64,000 bases of DNA from Vibrio sp. DW001. GTDB lineage: Bacteria; Pseudomonadota; Gammaproteobacteria; Enterobacterales; Vibrionaceae. The number at the start of each line of letters is the position of its first letter. The stretch's first letter is position 1. Below the pieces are notes generated by a model. The model saw only the letters and a list, made by a program, of their open reading frames with translations, was not told the DNA's origin and made no database searches. The DNA is taken from positions 806,001-870,000 of the forward strand of contig NZ_CP091975.1 of assembly GCF_029016285.1 (NCBI RefSeq). The letters are read 5' to 3'. A program made the translations under genes and the position numbers. Below, one piece after another: positions 58,610 to 64,000 of the stretch.

Positions 58610-60085
58610 ATGAATATTCTTGGATATTTTCAAAAAGTAGGTAAAGCACTGATGGTACCAGTTGCTACATTACCTGCAGCAGCAATACTAATGGGGATCG
58701 GATACTGGATCGATCCAACAGGTTGGGGTGGTAATAATGCGTTTGCTGCTTTTTTGATTAAAGCCGGCGCGGCAATTATAGACAATATGTCAGTGTTGTT
58801 TGCCATCGGTGTGGCATACGGTATGTCTAAAGATAAAGACGGTGCTGCTGCATTGGCTGGTTTTGTTGGGTATATGGTTATTACAACACTATGTAGTGCA
58901 GCGTCAGTTGAAGCTATAGGCCTAGTGACTTTGGATGCGGGTTCTACGCTTGCCTTTAATAAAATAGGCAATCAGTTTGTAGGTATCCTGTCTGGTATTG
59001 TTGCCGCAGAGCTTTACAACCGTTACTACCAAGTTGAACTGCACAAAGCACTCGCGTTCTTTAGTGGTAAGCGCCTAGTTCCTATCTTGACTTCTTTCGC
59101 TGCTATTGGTATCTCTTTTGTTCTCATGTTTGCTTGGCCTATCATTTTCGGCGGATTGATTTCATTTGGTGAAAGCATCGTAGGTCTTGGTGAAGTAGGT
59201 TCTGGTCTATATGGATTCTTTAACCGTCTACTTATCCCTGTTGGTTTACACCATGCATTGAATTCAGTGTTCTGGTTTGATATGGCTGGCATCAATGATC
59301 TTGGTAACTGGTGGACACCAAATGCAGTAGAAGCAGGTGTCGGTGTAGTGGGTGAAACAGGTCGTTACATGGCTGGCTTCTTCCCTATCATGATGTTTGG
59401 TCTACCTGGTGCAGCACTTGCTATCTACCATACGTCTAAGCCTGAGCATAAAGCTCGTGTCGCTTCAATTATGATTGCGGCTGGTTTCGCATCATTCTTC
59501 ACCGGTGTAACTGAACCATTAGAATTCTCATTCATGTTCCTCGCGCCTATGCTGTATGTATTGCATGCTGCATTGACAGGTCTATCTCTTTACATTGCAG
59601 ATATAATGAATTGGACCGCTGGTTTCGGATTCTCAGCTGGCCTTGTGGATATGATACTTTCAGCTCAAAACCCATTGGCAAACAAATGGTATATGCTGAT
59701 TGTTCAGGGTTTCGCATTCTTCGGTATTTACTACTTCGTATTCCGTTGGGCTATCATTAAGTTCGGTCTTAAAACACCTGGACGTGAAGACGATGAAGAC
59801 ATCGCAGAAATAAGTTCTTCAGCTGTTAGCAAAGACTCAGCGGAGCTTGCGAAAAAATATCTAGCTGTACTTGGTGGTCACTCTAACATTCAAAACATTG
59901 ATGCATGTATTACACGCTTACGTTTGACGGTCAATGATATGGACGTGATTAACGAGAATGAGTTAAAAGCACTCGGAGCTATGGGTGTGGTAAAACTTGG
60001 TGGAAATAACCTACAAGTTATCCTAGGTCCACTCGCTGAAATTATTGCTGGGGAAATGAAAAATATCCCTGCTACTGATAGTTAA
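58610..60085 (+). CDS. nagE: N-acetylglucosamine PTS permease, IIC-IIB form
   Basis: 491 residues. The IIC membrane domain occupies about 1-375 (FNRLLIPVGLHHALNSVFWF and GVTEPLEFSFMFLAP), and the IIB domain with phospho-Cys in NIDACITRLRLTV is near 415-490. E. coli NagE has about 648 residues and a fused IIA; none is present here, so a separate IIA, most likely Crr in this window, must supply phosphate. It imports and phosphorylates GlcNAc to feed nagBA. Confidence 0.93.
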   Translation: MNILGYFQKVGKALMVPVATLPAAAILMGIGYWIDPTGWGGNNAFAAFLIKAGAAIIDNMSVLFAIGVAYGMSKDKDGAAALAGFVGYMVITTLCSAASVEAIGLVTLDAGSTLAFNKIGNQFVGILSGIVAAELYNRYYQVELHKALAFFSGKRLVPILTSFAAIGISFVLMFAWPIIFGGLISFGESIVGLGEVGSGLYGFFNRLLIPVGLHHALNSVFWFDMAGINDLGNWWTPNAVEAGVGVVGETGRYMAGFFPIMMFGLPGAALAIYHTSKPEHKARVASIMIAAGFASFFTGVTEPLEFSFMFLAPMLYVLHAALTGLSLYIADIMNWTAGFGFSAGLVDMILSAQNPLANKWYMLIVQGFAFFGIYYFVFRWAIIKFGLKTPGREDDEDIAEISSSAVSKDSAELAKKYLAVLGGHSNIQNIDACITRLRLTVNDMDVINENELKALGAMGVVKLGGNNLQVILGPLAEIIAGEMKNIPATDS

Positions 60086-60111
60086 TAAGTCATTACGTTA
60101 CATTTATTTGT

Positions 60112-60139
60112 AAAACCTCCCATATGGGAGGTTTTTTTT
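60112..60139 (+). terminator. terminator after nagE
   Basis: A 10-bp stem (aaaacctccc / gggaggtttt) with a 4-nt loop and T-run. Confidence 0.92.
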
Positions 60140-60249
60140 GTTCTGCCACTAAGTAAATTAACAAGAATTGCACTGTTTTGGTTGTGTAAATATGGCGAAT
60201 CGTGGATCATAAACAAAATTATTTTTGACAATACACTAGAGGTACATAG

Positions 60250-61917
60250 ATGACTGAAGCTGAGGCTCGTCCATCAAATTTCATTCGCCAAATCATTGAT
60301 AAAGATTTAGTGGAAGGCAAACACACTAGCGTGCATACCCGATTCCCGCCGGAGCCAAATGGTTATCTACATATCGGTCACGCTAAATCCATTTGTTTGA
60401 ATTTTGGTATTGCTCAGGACTATCAGGGTCAATGTAATCTTCGTTTCGATGATACAAACCCTGAAAAAGAGGACATCGAGTACGTAGAGTCGATTAAAAA
60501 TGACGTGCATTGGCTAGGTTTTGAGTGGTCTGGGGATATACATTACTCTTCAAATTACTTTGATGATCTTTATCGTTATGCCGTTGAGTTGATTAATAAG
60601 GGCTTAGCGTATGTCGATGAACTTAGCCCCGATCAAATCCGCGAGTATCGTGGGACATTGAAAGAGCCGGGTAAACATAGCCCATATCGTGATCGCAGCG
60701 CTGAAGAAAACCTCGCATTATTTGAAAAAATGCGTGACGGTGGATTTAAAGAAGCAACAGCCTGCTTACGAGCCAAGATTGATATGGCGTCTCCATTTAT
60801 GGTAATGAGAGATCCGGTTATTTATCGTATACGTTTTGCAGAGCATCATCAGACGGCTGATAAGTGGTGCATTTATCCAATGTACGATTTTACCCACTGT
60901 ATTTCTGATGCATTGGAAGGGATAACTCACTCAATTTGTACATTGGAATTCCAAGACAACCGTCGTCTTTACGATTGGGTGCTGGATAATATTTCAATTG
61001 AATGCCAACCTCGTCAATATGAGTTTAGCCGCTTAAACCTTGAATATACGGTTATGTCTAAGCGTAAACTGAATCAATTGGTGACTGAAAACCTTGTAAA
61101 TGGTTGGGATGACCCACGTATGCCGACTATCTCTGGCTTACGCCGCCGTGGCTTCACCTCGGCCGCTATTCGAGATTTCTGTCAACGTATTGGCGTGACG
61201 AAGCAAGAGAACATGATTGAGTTTGGTTCTCTAGAGTCCTGTATACGTGACGATTTAAACGAGAACGCACCTCGCTCAATGGCTGTGCTTGATCCTGTGA
61301 AAATCGTTATTGAAGATATTGAAGCTGGCAAAGTAGAAACGCTAAATGTCGCTAATCATCCAAATAAGCCAGAGATGGGTAGTAGAGAAGTACCGTTTAC
61401 TCGTGAAATATGGATTGAACGAGATGACTTCCGAGAAGAGGCAAACAAAAAGTATAAGCGTCTTGTATTAGGAAAGGAAGTACGTTTGCGTGGTGCATAT
61501 GTCATCAAAGCAGAACGTATTGAAAAAGACACAGAAGGTAACATAACGACTATTTTCTGTAGTTATGATGTAGATACATTGGGTAAAAACCCAGCGGATG
61601 GCCGTAAGATAAAAGGCGTGATTCATTGGGTATCTGCTGATAAGGGTTTACCTGCAGAGATTCGTCTGTATGACCGCTTGTTTACGGTACCAAATCCGGC
61701 AGCAGAGGATGACTTCAAGGCGGTAATTAATGCGGAATCGTTGCTCGTTAAGAATGGTTTTGTTGAACCAAGTTTGTGTAATGCACAAGCAGAAACAGGT
61801 CTACAGTTTGAGCGTACGGGTTACTTTTGTGTAGATAGTAAAGATTCTAAACCAGATGCACTGGTTTTTAATCGTACCGTTGGTCTACGAGATACCTGGA
61901 CAAAAACGGGCGAATAA
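60250..61917 (+). CDS. glnS: glutaminyl-tRNA synthetase
   Basis: 555 residues (E. coli 554). It charges tRNA-Gln. The class I signature HIGH is in [14 protein letters not shown] near residue 40, KMSKS is VMSKRKL near 270, and FDDTNPEKE and [11 protein letters not shown] are family blocks. Two beta-barrel anticodon domains form the C-terminal half. A ttgaca-like -35 is about 30 bp upstream. The glnS-fur-fldA proximity to nag genes matches E. coli. Confidence 0.97.
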   Translation: MTEAEARPSNFIRQIIDKDLVEGKHTSVHTRFPPEPNGYLHIGHAKSICLNFGIAQDYQGQCNLRFDDTNPEKEDIEYVESIKNDVHWLGFEWSGDIHYSSNYFDDLYRYAVELINKGLAYVDELSPDQIREYRGTLKEPGKHSPYRDRSAEENLALFEKMRDGGFKEATACLRAKIDMASPFMVMRDPVIYRIRFAEHHQTADKWCIYPMYDFTHCISDALEGITHSICTLEFQDNRRLYDWVLDNISIECQPRQYEFSRLNLEYTVMSKRKLNQLVTENLVNGWDDPRMPTISGLRRRGFTSAAIRDFCQRIGVTKQENMIEFGSLESCIRDDLNENAPRSMAVLDPVKIVIEDIEAGKVETLNVANHPNKPEMGSREVPFTREIWIERDDFREEANKKYKRLVLGKEVRLRGAYVIKAERIEKDTEGNITTIFCSYDVDTLGKNPADGRKIKGVIHWVSADKGLPAEIRLYDRLFTVPNPAAEDDFKAVINAESLLVKNGFVEPSLCNAQAETGLQFERTGYFCVDSKDSKPDALVFNRTVGLRDTWTKTGE

Positions 61918-61990
61918 TGCTTAACGCCCATTGAAGTTGGTACTATCAAGTACACTTCAATTGGAGCTCAGCCAGTAAATTAAAAAAGTA

Positions 61991-62024
61991 AAAAAAACCA
62001 GCGATTTAGTCGCTGGTTTTTTTT
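61991..62024. terminator. terminator between glnS and fur
   Basis: A 14-bp stem (aaaaaaaccagcga / tcgctggttttttt) with a 5-nt loop has T-runs on both strands and serves the convergent genes. Confidence 0.92.
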
Positions 62025-62027
62025 AAT

Positions 62028-62477
62028 CTAATTTTTTATTTTATGTAGGTCTGGATTTTCTTTGCAGTTACCAGCGTTACATTTTCCGTAAAGATAAAGG
62101 CTGTGGTTAGTCAACTCAATATTGTATGAGGTTGCTATCTCTTGCTGGCGTTTTTCTATCATATCATCAGAGAATTCAATAACTTCACCACAATCTAAAC
62201 AAACTAGATGATCATGGTGAAACTGTGTTGATAGTTCAAATACCGATTTACCACCTTCAAAGTGGTGACGAGTAACAATACCGGCGTCATCGAATTGATT
62301 TAGCACGCGATAGACGGTTGCTAACCCTATTTCTTCACCTTGATCTATCAGCAGTTTGTACAGTTCCTCTGCACTAATATGCTGGCATTGCGGTTGTTGA
62401 AGCACTTCAAGTATTTTTAAACGAGGTAATGTAACTTTCAGTCCCGCATCTTTAAGCGCTTTATTATTATCTGACAT
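62028..62477 (-). CDS. fur: ferric uptake regulator Fur
   Basis: 149 residues (E. coli 148). A winged helix (LKVTLPRLKILEVLQQ, GLATVYRVLNQF) is followed by the metal-binding dimer domain with HHDHLVCLDCGEV and a C-terminal CNAGNC zinc pair. Fe2+-Fur represses iron-acquisition genes. I chose the ATG at 62477, preceded by aggaag; the frame stays open 45 bp upstream. fldA lies nearby, as in E. coli. Confidence 0.96.
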   Translation of the reverse strand: MSDNNKALKDAGLKVTLPRLKILEVLQQPQCQHISAEELYKLLIDQGEEIGLATVYRVLNQFDDAGIVTRHHFEGGKSVFELSTQFHHDHLVCLDCGEVIEFSDDMIEKRQQEIATSYNIELTNHSLYLYGKCNAGNCKENPDLHKIKN

Positions 62478-62655
62478 ATTTCTTCCTGTAGACGAACTAA
62501 ATCGTAAATGCGACAGCATCAATATTACACATTATAAGGTAGCATTCATTAACATTAAACCTCAAACGTCTGAGGCTTAACAAGAAAAGTTTGTAATGTG
62601 GCACTAATTTCAGATATTGTACGCTACTAATAACATTTTGTTAACAGAGATAATT

Positions 62656-63159
62656 ATGAATAAAACTGTAGCAAAGGTGTATAAACCAAACATTGTTAAA
62701 TTTGCTCTCAATATTTGGCCACCTTTTTGGGGGGCTGGTATAAAAATCATACATATAAGTAAAGACTTCCGTAATGTTAAAATGAGGCTTAAATTACGTT
62801 GGTGGAACAAAAATGCAAACCGAACCCAATATGGTGGGAGTATATTCTCTTTAACCGATCCTGTTTACGCGCTTATGTTAATGGGGATTTTAGGGGAACG
62901 TTATTTTGTGTGGGATAAGGAGGCGAGTATCAACTTTATCAAACCAGGTAACTCAGACCTGCATGCTGATTTTCTAATCTCCCAAGATACATTGGACGAT
63001 ATCCTCGCGAAAACAGCGGATGGAGAGAAATGCTTTCCAGAATTCATGATCTATGTAAAAGATATTCATGGAACCGTCGTCTGTGAAGTGCAGAGAAAGC
63101 TTTATGTGCGGAAAAAACCCAAGTATAGAGAAATTGAAGATGAAGTAAGTGCTTCTTAA
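62656..63159 (+). CDS. DUF4442 hotdog-fold thioesterase-like protein
   Basis: 167 residues. The DUF4442 pattern is visible: YGGSIFSLTDPVYALMLMGILG near residue 62 and the DKEASINFIKPGNSDL strand pair. This family has the hotdog fold of PaaI-type acyl-CoA thioesterases, but the usual catalytic Asp/Glu is not obvious by eye and the substrate is unknown. I chose the ATG at 62656 with cagaga upstream. It is divergent from fur. Confidence 0.82.
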   Translation: MNKTVAKVYKPNIVKFALNIWPPFWGAGIKIIHISKDFRNVKMRLKLRWWNKNANRTQYGGSIFSLTDPVYALMLMGILGERYFVWDKEASINFIKPGNSDLHADFLISQDTLDDILAKTADGEKCFPEFMIYVKDIHGTVVCEVQRKLYVRKKPKYREIEDEVSAS

Positions 63160-63200
63160 ATAAGATGTGCATCACTCGCTCAAAGCTATCAAAGAATACT

Positions 63201-63258
63201 ATCCCCACGAAAGTGGGGATCTAATACCATCAGATTCCCGTTTTCACGAGAATGATGG
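63201..63258. repeat. double-hairpin intergenic repeat
   Basis: Hairpin 1: atccccac-gaaa-gtggggat (63201-63220), an 8-bp stem with a GAAA tetraloop. Hairpin 2: ccatcagattcccg / cgagaatgatgg (63227-63258) with a bulge. The 'attcccg' arm recalls the perM-bcp hairpin. It looks like a REP-type dispersed element and may also end the upstream transcript. Confidence 0.6.
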
Positions 63259-63340
63259 CCAATTAGTAGATTTTATCTTAAGCGAGTCGCTTTTTTATAG
63301 AATATCTGATGGGTTCTGTACTGAGCCGTTCTCAGGCTAA

Positions 63341-63868
63341 TTAATCTTCTAATTCAGCAAGACACATCTCATCATAGATTTGATTGACCCATGTTGACAC
63401 ACGTTTGTCAGTCAATTCTGGTTGGCGGTCTTCATCGATACATAAACCGACAAATGTTGCATCGTCAATAAGTGCTTTAGAAGCTTCAAATTCATAGCCT
63501 TCAGTTGGCCAGTTACCCAAAACAGTTCCGCCTTTTGCTTCAACGATGTCGCGAATATTACCCATAGCATCACAGAAATATTCAGCGTAATCCTCTTGGT
63601 CGCCACAACCAAAAATAGACACAAGCTTAGTAGAAAAATCAATGTCTTCTAACTCAGGAAAAAAATCATCCCAATCACATTGTGCTTCACCGTAATACCA
63701 AGTAGGAATACCCAAGATCAAAAGATCAAAATTGTCCAAATCCTCTTTACTACTTTTTGCGATATCTTGGACGTGAACGAGTTTCTTACTTAATTGTTTT
63801 TGAATCATCTTAGCAACAGCTTCTGTGTTCCCAGTATCGCTACCAAAGAAGAGACCTACACTTGCCAT
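63341..63868 (-). CDS. fldA: flavodoxin 1
   Basis: 175 residues (E. coli FldA 176). The FMN phosphate loop is GSDTGNTEAVA, and the isoalloxazine loops are at ILGIPTWYYGEAQCD and FGCGDQEDYAEYF. It carries electrons for reductive enzymes and replaces ferredoxin when iron is short. It is encoded beside fur as in E. coli, though here the DUF4442 gene intervenes. Two small palindromes lie upstream. Confidence 0.95.
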   Translation of the reverse strand: MASVGLFFGSDTGNTEAVAKMIQKQLSKKLVHVQDIAKSSKEDLDNFDLLILGIPTWYYGEAQCDWDDFFPELEDIDFSTKLVSIFGCGDQEDYAEYFCDAMGNIRDIVEAKGGTVLGNWPTEGYEFEASKALIDDATFVGLCIDEDRQPELTDKRVSTWVNQIYDEMCLAELED

Positions 63869-63946
63869 ATTTGAATACCTACTAATAATTTGTTGATGTT
63901 GGCCAAACGCGCTATTAACGGTAATTGTTTACCGCTTAACTTTATT

Positions 63947-63968
63947 TGGTTTAGGTTAACCTAAACCA
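63947..63968. promoter_or_regulatory. perfect 22-bp palindrome upstream of fldA
   Basis: tggtttaggtt/aacctaaacca is perfectly self-complementary with no loop, 79 bp upstream of fldA. A second, shorter dyad (cggtaa / ttaccg) lies nearer the gene. It fits an operator better than a terminator, as no T-run follows. The regulator is unknown. Confidence 0.5.
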
Positions 63969-64000
63969 GTGCCTTCCCAGCTAATTTGTATAATGCCTTT

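Overview
The window looks like a contiguous piece of a gamma-proteobacterial chromosome, most likely from Vibrio or a close Vibrionaceae relative. The support is gene order and content: toxS-toxR divergent from htpG-adk-hemH, crr-ptsI-ptsH beside cysK-cysZ-zipA-ligA, dapA-bamC-DUF2897, gmhA-yafJ-purN-purM-upp, fur beside fldA, and two adjacent Vibrio-type flagellin genes. Protein sequences resemble E. coli orthologues where these exist, with vibrio-specific families (TIGR03503, DUF2066, DUF2069, DUF2956) between them. I see no tRNA, rRNA, CRISPR array or prophage.

Layout. 0-10 kb: envelope and nucleotide genes (TIGR03503, gmhA, yafJ, purMN, upp, uraA) with predicted PurR operators at purM/upp and uraA, plus a lone trpB with no trpA between upp and uraA. 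10-19 kb: envelope quality control and cell-wall precursors (yfgD, bepA, TusA-like protein, perM, bcp, gcvR, dapA, bamC, DUF2897, an M15 peptidase, dapE, yffB). 19-24 kb: an accessory patch with an amino-acid-type chemoreceptor, flanked by a duplicated copy of the yffB 5' region and by a decayed IS3 end, then small membrane or lipoprotein genes and a DyP peroxidase (yfeX). 24-27 kb: two flagellins, each behind a sigma-28 promoter. 27-36 kb: PTS core (ptsH, ptsI, crr), cysK, cysZ, zipA, ligA. 35-41 kb: cueR, nfeD, qmcA, ybbN, ybbO, yfcH, with a candidate 21-residue membrane peptide between ybbN and ybbO. 41-44 kb: a compact operon of two paralogous DUF1538 membrane proteins, a PII-like protein, a CBS-domain protein and yfcE. 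44-50 kb: toxRS, htpG (sigma-32 promoter), adk, hemH, rfaH. 50-51.5 kb: an apparently intact IS3-family element inserted between rfaH and its terminator. 51.5-64 kb: asnB, a CPA2 antiporter, nagBAC divergent from nagE, glnS, fur, a DUF4442 protein and fldA.

How parts connect. NagE here has only IIC and IIB domains, so its phosphate must come from a separate IIA; the obvious donor is Crr, fed by PtsI and PtsH, all encoded in this window. The nagB-nagE intergenic region carries two NagC-like palindromes about 94 bp apart with a CRP-like site between them, matching the known loop-repression layout. The best candidate for an undescribed system is the DUF1538 pair with PII-like and CBS partners (41.0-43.3 kb), which looks like a two-subunit membrane transporter with its own nucleotide-sensing proteins. 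The chemoreceptor at 19.7-21.6 kb matches every position of the dCache_1AA amino-acid-binding motif as I recall it.
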